Of a stretch of DNA of 64,000 nucleotides, positions 15,019 through 23,871 are shown in pieces. Each line of letters begins with the position of its first letter. The first letter of the stretch is position 1. The notes under the pieces are model-generated. The model saw only the letters and a program-made list of their open reading frames with translations. It was not told the DNA's origin and ran no database searches. The stretch covers positions 1,488,001 through 1,552,000 of the forward strand of contig NZ_LN881724.1 in the NCBI RefSeq assembly GCF_001457415.1. Reading direction: 5' to 3'. The translations under genes and the position numbers were made by a program. This stretch comes from Gorillibacterium timonense. Its GTDB lineage: Bacteria > Bacillota > Bacilli > Paenibacillales > NBRC-103111.

Positions 15019-16193
15019 TGAAGGATTATTTCGCGGACCTGCATATCCACATCGGCCGTACCGAGCGCGGTATTCCTGTCAAAATCACGGGAGCGCGCAA
15101 CCTGACCTTTCAGAATATTGCCCGGGAAGCATCGGAGCGCAAGGGTATGGACATCGTTGGAATCATTGACTGCGCTTCTCCTGCCGTTCAGGAGGATATT
15201 CGGGCTTGCCTTCAGCGCGGAGAGATGGAGGAGGTGCGGCGAGGCGGTTTGCGGTACCGCAATACCGTCCTCTTGCTGGGCTGCGAAATTGAAGTGCATG
15301 ACCCGGGCTTCGGTCCCGCTCATGTTCTATGTTATTTGCCGGGGCTAAAGGAGATGGAGGATTTTACGGAGTGGCTGAAGCCGCGTATGACCAATGTGAC
15401 CCTCAGCACTCAGAGGCTCAGGGCAACCGCCAGAGAGCTGCAGGAAACGGTTCTCTCCCGACAAGGCATCATCATTCCTGCCCATATCTTCACTCCCCAC
15501 AAAGGCTTGTACGGAAGCGCTACGGACCGGATGATTGATCTTCTCGACCTGTCAGGCGTGATTGCGGTAGAGTTGGGTCTAAGTGCGGACACGGCCATGG
15601 CCGAGCGCTTCAGCGAGCTCGATGCCTTCCCGTTCGTCACCAATTCCGATGCCCATTCGCTCGGCAAGATCGGAAGAGAGTATAATCGGATGAAGCTTGC
15701 CGAACCCAGCTTTGCCGAGCTCGTCAAGGCACTCAGAAGCCGGGATGGACGGGCCATCACTGCCAATTACGGGCTGAACCCCCGTCTCGGCAAGTATCAC
15801 CGCACCTATTGTGAGGCTTGCTCTCGCATCGTGGACGAGCCCAGGCAGGCGGCTGATCAATGCTTGTATTGCGGCAGCCGGAGGATCGTTCGGGGTGTGA
15901 TGGACCGCATCGAGGAGATTGCTGACAGAGCTACTTCTCTTCATGCTGCTTCCCGGCCTCCGTACATCCATCAGGTCCCGCTCGAATTCATTCCCGGCCT
16001 CGGCCCCAAGCTGCTCGAGAAGCTGCTCGCTCGCTTCGGAACCGAAATGAGCATTCTTCACCGCGCCGCCGCAGGAGAGCTTGCCGAAGTGGCAGGTACC
16101 CGGATCGCGGACGCTATCGTCGCATCCCGGGAAGGCAGGTTGGCTGTTGACGCGGGCGGCGGCGGCCGATACGGTCGGGTATCTGTCACCTGA
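15018..16193 (+). CDS. EndoQ-like PHP-domain endonuclease
   Basis: A 391-residue protein resembling Endonuclease Q, which nicks DNA 5' of deaminated bases and abasic sites. A PHP metal-binding domain begins at the N-terminus (DLHIHIGR, GIIDCAS, LLGCEIEVHD), continues with PAHIFTPHKG and ends with TNSDAHSLGKIG. A zinc ribbon follows (CEACSRIVDEP ... CLYCGS), and the C-terminus has helix-hairpin-helix repeats (FIPGLGPKLLEKLLARFG). All are consistent with binding damaged DNA. It is coupled to nudF by a one-base overlap. The substrate is by family analogy and unproven here. Confidence 0.72.
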   Translation: MKDYFADLHIHIGRTERGIPVKITGARNLTFQNIAREASERKGMDIVGIIDCASPAVQEDIRACLQRGEMEEVRRGGLRYRNTVLLLGCEIEVHDPGFGPAHVLCYLPGLKEMEDFTEWLKPRMTNVTLSTQRLRATARELQETVLSRQGIIIPAHIFTPHKGLYGSATDRMIDLLDLSGVIAVELGLSADTAMAERFSELDAFPFVTNSDAHSLGKIGREYNRMKLAEPSFAELVKALRSRDGRAITANYGLNPRLGKYHRTYCEACSRIVDEPRQAADQCLYCGSRRIVRGVMDRIEEIADRATSLHAASRPPYIHQVPLEFIPGLGPKLLEKLLARFGTEMSILHRAAAGELAEVAGTRIADAIVASREGRLAVDAGGGGRYGRVSVT

Positions 16194-16403
16194 TCGGTTG
16201 GGAGCTGTTACCAAGGGGTATTCTCCTCTTCTTGATCCGATGGGCTTGCCGAGCAATTGAGAGCGTAAGCTTCCAAGTTCAGTTGTGAGGAACGGGAGAC
16301 AGACGAATAACGGGGTGAATTCTACCGTAGCGAGTTGCAAGCTTCTGGCTCGAATAATGCGGATCAAATTCGATTCTAGCTATGATGAACGTAAAGGAAA
16401 ACA

Positions 16404-16413
16404 GCACCTCCAA
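16404..16413 (+). repeat. Left-junction copy of a 10-base direct repeat
   Basis: GCACCTCCAA spans the inferred left end of the IS element and recurs at 17664-17673 inside the structured right end. It could be the target strand recognised by the guide RNA. Confidence 0.5.
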
Positions 16414-16489
16414 ATTTGCTCGAATCGTAGGTTAAAATGGAGTTGTCCCCACCATTTCAGAGCTACAAGCAAAAGGAGATGCTGATACC

Positions 16490-17608
16490 ATGAAGTTTAC
16501 CACAAAATATATTGGTTTAGATGTCTCAAAAGAAAAAATAGCGGTGGCAATTGCAGATGCGGGAACAGAAGCCCCCCGTTATTACGGCACAATTTCGCAT
16601 ACCCCAGCTGCAATACGGAAGCTGCTTAAGGAGCTTGGGCCGGCGAATAGCTTGGCGTTCTGTTACGAAGCGGGACCCACCGGGTACGAAACCCATCGCT
16701 GGATTGAATCCATGGGTGCCAGCTGCACGGTTATTGCTCCCTCACTCATCCCCAAACGGGCAGGAGACCACGTTAAGACAGATCGCCGGGACGCCGAGCA
16801 ACTGGCACGACTATTCCGCGCAGGGGAACTGACAGCCGTTCACGTGCCGACAAGAGAAGATGAAGCCTTACGTGACCTTGTCCGCACGCGCGAAGCAGCA
16901 AGGGAGGATATCCATCGTGCCAGGCAGCGCCTGTTGAAGTTTCTGCTTCGGCACCACATCCATCCGCCAGTTACCATCAAACGGAGGTGGACAAAAAAGT
17001 ACCGCGAATGGCTGACTCAGCTCACGTTCGAGCATGAGGGAATGCAAGTTGCTTTTACGGAAATGCTCCATGCGATCGATGAAGTCGATCAGCGCATGGC
17101 CCGCTTGGAAAAAGCGCTGCTCGTACAAGCCACGAAGGGAGCGAAGGCTCCCGTCATTCAGGTCCTTCAATCTTTGCGCGGCGTCGCTCTTCTCACAGCC
17201 GTTACGATTGCGGCAGAGATCGGTTCCTTCGCTCGTTTTCGTTCCCCCGCCCAACTCATGGCTTACTTAGGATTGGTTCCTCGCGAGTATTCAACCGGAC
17301 AGCGCACACGTCGAGGATCGATGACCAAAGCGGGCAATAGCCATTTGCGACGCGTCCTCATTGAAGCAGCATGGAGTTACCGCTATCGTCCCGCAGTAAA
17401 AGGGGAGCTTGAGAAACGCTTGGATGGGCTGTCGGGTGAAGTCCAAATGCTTTCATGGAAAGCACAGGAACGATTACATCGCAAATATCGGTACTTGGTG
17501 TTTGGCAAGAACAAGCAAAAAAATGTAGCGATCGGTGCGGTTGCGCGAGAACTGGTTGGGTTTGTATGGGCGGTTGCGCGGACGGTGGAACCATCGCCGA
17601 CGGCTTAA
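16490..17608 (+). CDS. IS110 family transposase
   Basis: A 372-residue recombinase. The N-terminal RuvC-like domain shows the acidic residues of the DEDD set: YIGLDVSKEK (Asp11), FCYEAGPTGY (Glu) and KTDRRDAEQLARLF (Asp pair). The C-terminal transposase-20 domain begins near IAAEIGSFARF and includes LVPREYSTGQ ... MTKAGNSHLRRVL, whose serine is the catalytic nucleophile in this family. A coiled, charged linker lies between (about 195-225). ATG 16490 follows AAAGGAGATG. The frame is intact from end to end, so the element may still be active. Confidence 0.92.
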   Translation: MKFTTKYIGLDVSKEKIAVAIADAGTEAPRYYGTISHTPAAIRKLLKELGPANSLAFCYEAGPTGYETHRWIESMGASCTVIAPSLIPKRAGDHVKTDRRDAEQLARLFRAGELTAVHVPTREDEALRDLVRTREAAREDIHRARQRLLKFLLRHHIHPPVTIKRRWTKKYREWLTQLTFEHEGMQVAFTEMLHAIDEVDQRMARLEKALLVQATKGAKAPVIQVLQSLRGVALLTAVTIAAEIGSFARFRSPAQLMAYLGLVPREYSTGQRTRRGSMTKAGNSHLRRVLIEAAWSYRYRPAVKGELEKRLDGLSGEVQMLSWKAQERLHRKYRYLVFGKNKQKNVAIGAVARELVGFVWAVARTVEPSPTA

Positions 17609-17760
17609 CCCTTAAGGGGAAACGCAGGGGACTCGCCCCCTGCACCCCCACACTCGCCGTGAGGCACCTCCAACAGCAAGCTGTTGGAAGGAACGACAGT
17701 GTTACCTGCAGAACAACCGCTTGTCAAGGAATCCACTTGACAAGCTCCCACTCGAGCATT
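17609..17760 (+). ncRNA. Candidate bridge/seek RNA of the IS element
   Basis: The noncoding right end folds into three clear hairpins: GCAGGGG/CCCCCTGC (17624-17643), CCAACAG-CAAG-CTGTTGG (17670-17687) and CTTGTCAAG/CTTGACAAG (17720-17744), the last touching the right subterminal repeat. IS1111-type elements are known to encode their guide RNA downstream of the transposase. In support, 10 bases in this region, GCACCTCCAA (17664-17673), also occur at the left insertion junction (16404-16413), as a left-target guide should. The extent and guide assignment are inference. Confidence 0.5.
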
Positions 17761-18335
17761 AAGCCCAGGAGCAAATGAAAGGTTTCAGGAGAGAATTCGC
17801 GACTTCCGTTTGCACTAGACGAGTCATCGTCGAATGTGCGTTTCTAGCTAGCGTTTGCTCTCCCTGACGAAGGCATTACATGTGGTACCCAACCCACGGA
17901 TAGCAGCGTGCCGACCGTCGCTCGCATATTTGCTCCTGCGCTTAGTGCTTAAGTTGAATAAATGCAAATGATGAAGGGCTTGACTAAAACGTTCATAGCA
18001 ACGGAAGCAGCAACTGTTAAGCAGCTTTATAAAGCACCCTCATCCAGCTAACGGAAATGGAAGCAGTTATTTTGCTTCAATTGAAGTGGATATCGTCAAT
18101 TGCCCCAAATAGCAGCGTGCAGCTCCGTTAGAATCTCAAAACTCTACAAATCGATTAAATAGCGGCTAGGGCCGCCATTAGAAAACACGAGCCCCCGGTC
18201 GCGCTAATGGCCGAGTAGTTTTTTCACGACCACAACGTGTTCGAGAAGGCAGCAAACGACAATCAAGCACAATAGGGAGCGAATCATGCCGGTTCACCTT
18301 GCCCGCTTCATTCGCCCCTATCTTACATCTAATCG
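17761..18335. other. Gene-free region with short repeats
   Basis: About 575 bases with no supported gene. It contains a 12-base direct repeat ATAGCAGCGTGC (17900-17911 and 18109-18120), a palindrome CTTCAATTGAAG (18075-18086), an inverted pair CTAACGGA/TCCGTTAG near 18047 and 18125, and CCATTAG/CTAATGG near 18177 and 18204. This composition suggests debris of a dispersed intergenic repeat or older insertions. Confidence 0.45.
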
Positions 18336-18386
18336 GGGGCTGACCCCAAAGCAGGAAAAACCTGCTTTGGGGTCAGCTCCTTTTTT
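18336..18386 (+). terminator. Perfect long inverted repeat with T tract
   Basis: GCTGACCCCAAAGCAGG (18339-18355) pairs exactly with CCTGCTTTGGGGTCAGC (18361-18377), loop AAAAA, followed by TCCTTTTTT. The T tract is on the + strand, but the only adjacent gene ends here from the other strand. Without a T tract on the - strand, it is either a + strand terminator for readthrough from the IS region or a repeat of another kind. Confidence 0.6.
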
Positions 18387-18397
18387 GTGTTTGGTCG

Positions 18398-19753
18398 TCA
18401 CGGCTCCTGAGTAGGCCGAGCCGGGTCCAACGCCTTTGCCGCGTCGAAGAGAGGAGCGAGCCGCTTCGGAGTTTCGGTGAGCGCCATCCCGTCGATATGA
18501 CGGCGGTCCATGAACAGAGCCTGCTTCGTTGCCTTCAGATAAGGCGTCGGCCCAACTGAGCAGAACACCCGGAAGCCCCGGTCTTCCAGCAGCTTTAATT
18601 TGTCGGGGTCTCGGTCAACCGAGCTTCCAAACGGATAGATGTAGATGGCGGTCGGGCCGATGAGCGGCTCGACTTCCTTCAGCCAACGATCCGTATCCTC
18701 GGCGAGATGAGCCTTGGTGATCTTCCTGGCATCGCGATGGCCCCAGCTGTGGGATGCGAAGGACCAGCCGGTCGCTTTTAATTCATGGACGACTCGCTCG
18801 ACGTCGGTTTTGTCTTGTTCATAGGTAGAGGAGGACGGATCATTGGTACGGTAGCCGAGAATCCCTTCATAACCTGTGAGCGCCAATATTCCTTTGGCTC
18901 CTTGGAAGGAAAAATCAGGATGAGCGGCGACGAAATCATCGAGGATCGGAACAATGTCATTGTCGCGGGCGGTGATTTCGCGGCCTGATGGATCGATGGC
19001 ATAACCCGCGATTCGCCCGTCTTTATCGACGACGAGCTTTTGGATGTTCCCGTTTTTTCGCATGTAATCGTAATAGTTGTTGTCGTCCACAGAGAGGATG
19101 AGAGGTTTCTTTCCTTCTGGCAGAAGAAGCTCCTTCGTGTAGACCTCCGGTTTGTTCTCCTTATCGGTTCGGACGCCGTACAGAGAATCCATCCCGATCA
19201 GAATGTAACCGTTCCGATAGAGATCCTCCAGGATACTGCGGAATTCTTTTGCCGTCACGAACCAATCAAAATACCCTTTGGCCATGCTATCTCCATCGAA
19301 CGCAAGCTCGGGATACACGACGAGCGGATGAAAAAACAGATGCTCCACGCATCCCTTGTAGGGAACAAGCGGAACAGCGGGCGTGGCGCTTGTTCCGGGA
19401 GAACCGGATGTCGTGACGCTAGGACCGGGGGAACCGGATACTGTTGAGGGAGCCGATGAGTTCGAGGCAACCGGAGTTGAGGACGGAATTGTCGATGGAG
19501 CAGCGGAAGGAGCGGCGGATGCCTGTTGAGTTGGTTTTGCGCTTTGACTCGATGAGGGGATTGCTTCTGGAGAAGCTGCTCCATCGGTTGAATGGCCCCC
19601 AGATGAGTCTGACGCCTCACCTGCAGCAGCGCCTCCGCCACTAGGCGCGAGCGCACGCCCCGTTGGCATTTGATACAGAATCCATCCAATCGCAATCGCC
19701 AATGCGGCGAGAGTTACGAGCAGCACTCCGGTTTTTTTACGCCCGCTCTTCAT
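18398..19753 (-). CDS. Membrane-anchored polysaccharide deacetylase-like protein
   Basis: A 451-residue protein with an N-terminal membrane anchor or signal (about 8-27), a long serine/proline/alanine/glycine linker (about 33-130) and a C-terminal NodB-like fold. Candidate metal ligands are the aspartates of LSVDDNNYY and the histidines of SHSWGHRDA, the counterparts of the TFDD and HSxxH motifs. A roughly 110-residue insert between them (KDGRIAGYAIDPSG ... LTGYEGILGYRTN) is larger than in typical deacetylases. The expected role is removal of acetyl groups from wall or matrix glycan outside the cell; the substrate is unknown. ATG has AGGAGGT seven bases upstream. Confidence 0.78.
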   Translation of the reverse strand: MKSGRKKTGVLLVTLAALAIAIGWILYQMPTGRALAPSGGGAAAGEASDSSGGHSTDGAASPEAIPSSSQSAKPTQQASAAPSAAPSTIPSSTPVASNSSAPSTVSGSPGPSVTTSGSPGTSATPAVPLVPYKGCVEHLFFHPLVVYPELAFDGDSMAKGYFDWFVTAKEFRSILEDLYRNGYILIGMDSLYGVRTDKENKPEVYTKELLLPEGKKPLILSVDDNNYYDYMRKNGNIQKLVVDKDGRIAGYAIDPSGREITARDNDIVPILDDFVAAHPDFSFQGAKGILALTGYEGILGYRTNDPSSSTYEQDKTDVERVVHELKATGWSFASHSWGHRDARKITKAHLAEDTDRWLKEVEPLIGPTAIYIYPFGSSVDRDPDKLKLLEDRGFRVFCSVGPTPYLKATKQALFMDRRHIDGMALTETPKRLAPLFDAAKALDPARPTQEP

Positions 19754-19897
19754 TTTGCCTACCTCCTAAAGGTTTCTTCCCAATAGACGATAGAGCGAGA
19801 CGGTCGGTTGCTGATTGCTCGGAGCCTGCATGTTTCGCCCGCTTGAATCATAAGCATTAGGGATGGGACAAGGATGGAGGCAAGGAGGCTGCTCGAC

Positions 19898-20557
19898 ATG
19901 CAGGCGAATCGCAAGCTTGCTACGCACGTGAAATCGTATCTTTCCTTTTATATTTTCGTATCCGCGATCTTCGTTACGGGTGTCATCTTCGGGGTTGTGC
20001 TGGTCAGCGCCTTAACGCTCGATATGACGCAGGAAATTCGCCGTCATTTGGGTCACTTCTTCGAGACGATGAATCAAGGAGAGGAACTCGATGCCGTCCG
20101 TTCCTTCTGGTCGATATTCGGGATGAATGTCAAATGGGTCCTACTCATTTGGTTGTTCGGCTTGTCAGTGATCGGTCTTCCGCTCATCCTGGTACTCGAT
20201 TTCTTTAAAGGCGCACTCATCGGGTTTACGGTCGGGTTCCTGGCGGGACAATATGCTTGGAAGGGATTATTGTTCTCGCTTGCCTCCGTTGTTCCTCAAA
20301 ACCTGATTCTCATTCCGGTGATGCTGATCGGCAGTGTATCCGCCTTGTCTTTCAGCGTCTATTTGGTCAAAAATCGCTTTCTGAAACAGAGAGGAACCCT
20401 CTATCAACCTCTATTTCGCTATTGCGCGCTAGCGCTCCTTCTCGTGATTTTGACCGCAGCCGTTTCCTTGTATGAGGCTTATTTGTCACCGGAATTGATG
20501 AAGCAATTAACGCCGTCCCTCGTCACCCTGTTCGGCTTCGTGAAGGAAACTGTTTGA
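19898..20557 (+). CDS. spoIIM: Stage II sporulation protein M
   Basis: A 219-residue integral membrane protein of the SpoIID-M-P engulfment machinery, which drives mother-cell membrane migration by remodelling peptidoglycan. Five or so hydrophobic helices can be traced: about 17-40, 75-97, 105-125, 135-158 and 174-195. The segments FKGALIGFTVGFL and VVPQNLILIPV are characteristic of the family. ATG 19898 is nine bases after AAGGAGG; the in-frame ATG eight codons upstream overlaps another GGAGG and seems less likely. It sits before fur, as in Bacillus. Confidence 0.9.
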   Translation: MQANRKLATHVKSYLSFYIFVSAIFVTGVIFGVVLVSALTLDMTQEIRRHLGHFFETMNQGEELDAVRSFWSIFGMNVKWVLLIWLFGLSVIGLPLILVLDFFKGALIGFTVGFLAGQYAWKGLLFSLASVVPQNLILIPVMLIGSVSALSFSVYLVKNRFLKQRGTLYQPLFRYCALALLLVILTAAVSLYEAYLSPELMKQLTPSLVTLFGFVKETV

Positions 20558-20583
20558 CTTTGCGATAAGACTCCTCCTATAAT
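20554..20583 (+). promoter_or_regulatory. Promoter of fur
   Basis: TTGACT (20554-20559) and TATAAT (20578-20583) are 18 bases apart, a near-consensus sigma-A promoter overlapping the spoIIM stop. Confidence 0.7.
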
Positions 20584-20617
20584 AAATAGTAGCAACTTGC
20601 GTCCGGGGAGGAAGATT

Positions 20618-21103
20618 ATGGAAGCCCGTATTGAGAAAATTAAACATCAATTGCAGTCTCAGGGCTACAAACTGACACCTCAGCGAGAAGCCACCGTCCG
20701 GGTACTCTTGGAGAACGAAGAGGACCATTTGAGTGCAGAAGACGTTTTTATGCTCGTTAAGGACAAAGCGCCCGAGATTGGGCTGGCAACCGTCTATCGA
20801 ACACTCGAATTGCTGAGCGAGCTTCATGTGCTGGAGAAAATGAACTTTGGTGACGGAGTTGCCCGTTACGATCTCCGCAATGACCGAGCCCGGCACCATC
20901 ACCACCATATGATCTGCGTGCAATGTGGATCGGTGAATGAGATTATGGAGGACTGGCTGTCACCGCTGGAGAATAAACTGGAAGAGGAATTCGGCTTCAA
21001 AGTCCTCGATCACCGCCTGGATTTCCAGGGGATATGCAGAGCCTGTGCGGAGAAGAACAAGCAGAAGGTTCCTCCCGTTCCATACACCAGCAGCACCCTC
21101 TGA
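20618..21103 (+). CDS. fur: Ferric uptake regulator
   Basis: A 161-residue iron-responsive repressor. The N-terminal winged helix contains YKLTPQREATVRVLLENEEDHLSAEDV and the recognition segment PEIGLATVYRTLELL; the HHHHHM run and CVQCGS ... CRACAEK carry the regulatory and structural zinc-site residues. Sequence and position (spoIIM-fur-DUF4227-xerD) match B. subtilis Fur more than PerR or Zur. ATG 20618 is preceded by GGGGAGG; a TTG seven codons upstream is unsupported. No Fur box was identified with confidence at its own promoter. Confidence 0.92.
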   Translation: MEARIEKIKHQLQSQGYKLTPQREATVRVLLENEEDHLSAEDVFMLVKDKAPEIGLATVYRTLELLSELHVLEKMNFGDGVARYDLRNDRARHHHHHMICVQCGSVNEIMEDWLSPLENKLEEEFGFKVLDHRLDFQGICRACAEKNKQKVPPVPYTSSTL

Positions 21104-21136
21104 TGCGCACCCGCGCAGCAGGAGGGTGTTCTTTAT
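21094..21136 (+). terminator. Terminator after fur
   Basis: CACCCTC (21094-21100) pairs with GAGGGTG (21122-21128) around a GC-rich loop, then TTCTTTATTT. It overlaps the fur stop codon. Confidence 0.7.
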
Positions 21137-21206
21137 TTGAATAGGTTCCGCTTCTCCTTCATAGGCTTTAACAAGAAGTCAATATGAAGCTGCGAGGAGG
21201 ATCGTG

Positions 21207-21437
21207 ATGGTACTTTCCCTAAGGAAGTTGATTCGGCGGACAACCTTCCTTCTTCTTCTCATTCTGGGTTCCTATCTCTTGCACGACTTAACGGCGAACT
21301 TGAGAGAGTGGACGAAGGTTCCCCCGACAAATGGCGATGGAACAACGGTTACTGCCGCGTTCCATGCGGACGACAAACCCGCGTACGGACTGTCGCGTTT
21401 GGAGCGGTTGAAGCTGTTTTACCGGCTTGGGGAATGA
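21207..21437 (+). CDS. DUF4227 family small membrane protein (YqzK-like)
   Basis: A 76-residue protein with one N-terminal hydrophobic helix (about 12-28, FLLLLILGSYLLHDL) and a charged C-terminal half ending in LSRLERLKLFYRLGE. Conserved proteins of this size between fur and xerD are assigned to DUF4227 (YqzK in Bacillus); I rely on position plus the recognisable ending. AGGAGG precedes the ATG by six bases. Function is unknown. Confidence 0.7.
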   Translation: MVLSLRKLIRRTTFLLLLILGSYLLHDLTANLREWTKVPPTNGDGTTVTAAFHADDKPAYGLSRLERLKLFYRLGE

Positions 21438-21556
21438 GGAAAAGAAACATGAAGAGCAAATTCCGGGAGGATCAAGCAGGAATTTCCTTCGGTTGTGTGG
21501 AATGAAATGGGCGGGGGTTTTATTCCGGGAACCATAGGACAAGGGGCATCGATGTT

Positions 21557-22474
21557 ATGGAAGCATGGCTTCAAACCTTCATTCATCATCTATCCGCCGA
21601 AAAAGGCTTGGCGCCTAATACCTTGGATTCGTACGAGCGGGACATCAGCCAATATCTTGCTTATTTGCAAGAGGATGGCATCATCGACATCCGCGATTCT
21701 AGACGAGTCCATATCCAAAAGTATCTGCATGAACTGAAAAATCGCGGAAGAGCGGCTTCGACCGTGTCGCGGTCTCTCGTATCCATTCGTTCCTTCTATC
21801 AGTACCTTTCGAATGAGAACGTCATCTCGGGTGGCAATCCGGCGCTTCAATTGGATGCTCCCAAGCTGGACAAGAGGCTCCCTCATGTGCTCAGCGTCGA
21901 TCAGGTGATCAAGCTTCTGGAAGCTCCTGAGACGGGCACACCGGCAGGCGTTCGGGACAAGGCAATGCTCGAAATGCTGTATGCGACCGGCATGCGTGTG
22001 ACCGAGCTGATCTCTCTGGATATCTCGAAGGTGAATCCCGAGCTCGGTTTCATCGAGTGCAGCGGGAAGAACAAGGAACGGGTCATCCCGATTGGGAAAA
22101 CGGCGGCCAAATGGCTGCGGCTCTATCTCTCGGAGATGCGGACCCTTATGTTGAAGCAGCAGGGCGACGAGCCGGCCTTGTTTGTCAATCATCTCGGTAC
22201 GCGGCTCACTCGGCAAGGCTTTTGGAAGATCATGAAGAAATACGCTAGAGAAGCCCGGATCGAGCAGGAGATCACTCCGCACACCCTTCGTCATTCGTTT
22301 GCGACTCACCTTCTGGACAATGGCGCCGATATTCGCTCCGTTCAGGAGATGCTGGGGCATGCGGATATCTCCACGACCCAGATCTACATCCAGACGATGA
22401 AAAGCAATCTGAAGGAAGTCTATGATCGGGCACATCCCCGCGCCAAGGAAGAGATTTCGTCACAATCGATTTAG
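21557..22474 (+). CDS. xerD: Site-specific tyrosine recombinase XerD
   Basis: A 305-residue recombinase that resolves chromosome dimers at dif with its partner (CodV/XerC, not in this window). The N-terminal SAM-like core-binding domain begins with LQTFIHHLSAEKGLAPNTLDSY. The catalytic domain shows Arg in TGMRVTELI, HTLRHSFATHLL (His and second Arg), LGHADISTTQIYI with the His and the Tyr nucleophile. The family length and ending (YDRAHPRAK) are normal. AAGGGG precedes ATG 21557 by about nine bases. Confidence 0.94.
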   Translation: MEAWLQTFIHHLSAEKGLAPNTLDSYERDISQYLAYLQEDGIIDIRDSRRVHIQKYLHELKNRGRAASTVSRSLVSIRSFYQYLSNENVISGGNPALQLDAPKLDKRLPHVLSVDQVIKLLEAPETGTPAGVRDKAMLEMLYATGMRVTELISLDISKVNPELGFIECSGKNKERVIPIGKTAAKWLRLYLSEMRTLMLKQQGDEPALFVNHLGTRLTRQGFWKIMKKYAREARIEQEITPHTLRHSFATHLLDNGADIRSVQEMLGHADISTTQIYIQTMKSNLKEVYDRAHPRAKEEISSQSI

Positions 22475-22580
22475 TGGGTGTGGAATCGGGTAAATTTGTA
22501 CAAGGGGTACAAACTAAGAACGGCATGTCTTCCGGTTTACGGAAGACGATGGAACGTTTTGTCATGTAGTCGATTACTGG

Positions 22581-22606
22581 AAAAAGCTCCTGCGACGGAG
22601 CTTTTT
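22581..22606. terminator. Terminator after xerD
   Basis: Symmetrical stem AAAAAGCTCC (22581-22590) and GGAGCTTTTT (22597-22606), loop of six bases. The A and T runs make it usable from both strands. Confidence 0.8.
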
Positions 22607-22628
22607 ACCTTCAAGGAGGAGCTTTTGC

Positions 22629-23810
22629 ATGAGTTTTCGCAGAATTTGCTTGATTGTATTGGATAGCGTGGGAATCGGCGAACTGCCGGATGCACCGGAC
22701 TTTCATGATGAGGGAGCACACACGCTTGGACATATCGCGGAGAGAGTCGAAGGCTTCTCGCTGCCGAATCTCCAGAAGCTCGGCTTGGGAAATATCGCAA
22801 AGCTGAAGAATGTCCTGGCGGCCGCTAAACCGGAAGGGTATTTCGGCAAGCTGGCGGAGGTATCGGTAGGGAAGGACACGATGACGGGACACTGGGAGAT
22901 CATGGGGTTGAAGGTGGATGTCCCGTTCAATACGTACCCGGACGGCTTCCCGGATGCTTTGCTGGAGGAGTTTGTGAAGAGAACCGGACGCAAGGTCATC
23001 GGCAACAAGCCGGCATCCGGTACGGAAATTCTCGACGAGCTTGGCGAAGAACAAATGAAAACAGGCGCGTGGATCGTCTACACATCGGCGGACAGCGTTT
23101 TCCAAATTGCTGCCCATGAAGATATCATTCCGCTCGACGAGCTGTATCGTGCCTGCAAGATTGCCCGAGAGCTGACCATGAGCGAAGAATATTCGGTCGG
23201 ACGGGTCATCGCCCGTCCTTACAAAGGGGAGCCGGGGAATTTCAAGCGGACACCTAACCGGCATGACTATGCGGTCAAGCCGCCGGCCCCTACCGTCATG
23301 AACAAGCTGCAGGAAGCCGGGCTCGATGTAATCGCCATCGGCAAAATCAATGATATTTTCGTCGGCGAAGGGGTTACGGAGGCGACTCCCACCAAGAGCA
23401 ACGAGCATGGCGTCGAGGTGACGATCGAGACGATGGGACGTGATTTCCGTGGACTTGCATTCACCAACCTTGTCGATTTTGACTCCCTGTACGGTCATCG
23501 CCGCGATCCGCAGGGCTATGGACAAGCGCTCATGGATTTCGACCGTTCCTTACCGGACATCATGGCTAAGCTGACGAAGGAGGATCTGCTCATTCTCACC
23601 GCCGACCACGGCAACGACCCGATCCATGCCGGAACGGATCATACCCGCGAATATACCCCGCTCCTGGTTTGGAGCCCTGCTTTCGCGGAAGGTGGAGAAC
23701 TTGGCATTCGCGCCACGTTCAGCGATATCGGAGCCACGGTAGCCGATAACTTTGGCGTCAGCCTGCCGGAATACGGGACGAGCTTCTTGTCCGAATTGAA
23801 GAAAGGCTGA
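22629..23810 (+). CDS. deoB: Phosphopentomutase
   Basis: A 393-residue manganese enzyme that interconverts ribose or deoxyribose 1- and 5-phosphates in nucleoside salvage. Alkaline-phosphatase-superfamily motifs are seen: [16 protein letters not shown] (metal Asp), [13 protein letters not shown] with the phosphorylated Thr, and the C-terminal LTADHGNDP ... [13 protein letters not shown] with metal Asp/His residues. AAGGAGG lies nine bases before the ATG. It stands 60 bases ahead of pdp, whose ribose 1-phosphate product it uses. Usual family length is about 390-395. Confidence 0.94.
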   Translation: MSFRRICLIVLDSVGIGELPDAPDFHDEGAHTLGHIAERVEGFSLPNLQKLGLGNIAKLKNVLAAAKPEGYFGKLAEVSVGKDTMTGHWEIMGLKVDVPFNTYPDGFPDALLEEFVKRTGRKVIGNKPASGTEILDELGEEQMKTGAWIVYTSADSVFQIAAHEDIIPLDELYRACKIARELTMSEEYSVGRVIARPYKGEPGNFKRTPNRHDYAVKPPAPTVMNKLQEAGLDVIAIGKINDIFVGEGVTEATPTKSNEHGVEVTIETMGRDFRGLAFTNLVDFDSLYGHRRDPQGYGQALMDFDRSLPDIMAKLTKEDLLILTADHGNDPIHAGTDHTREYTPLLVWSPAFAEGGELGIRATFSDIGATVADNFGVSLPEYGTSFLSELKKG

Positions 23811-23871
23811 TCTTCACGATCAAGTCCAAGCTCTAAGCAACAGTCAACTTTGATGGAGGCATTCGAAACCT

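Larger units (their letters stand above)
16411..17760 (+). mobile_element. IS110-family insertion sequence, IS1111-like
   Basis: The element contains a DEDD-type transposase, no terminal inverted repeats and no clear target duplication, as expected of IS110. Subterminal inverted repeats are seen: GCTCGAATCGTAG (16418-16430) against CTCCCACTCGAGC (17745-17757), matching at 10 of 13 positions. Subterminal repeats and a short left end with a long noncoding right end are features of the IS1111 subgroup. The exact ends, set by the 7-base and 3-base offsets of that group, are inferred. The insertion lies between the EndoQ-like gene and the polysaccharide deacetylase and breaks no recognisable gene. 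Confidence 0.7.
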
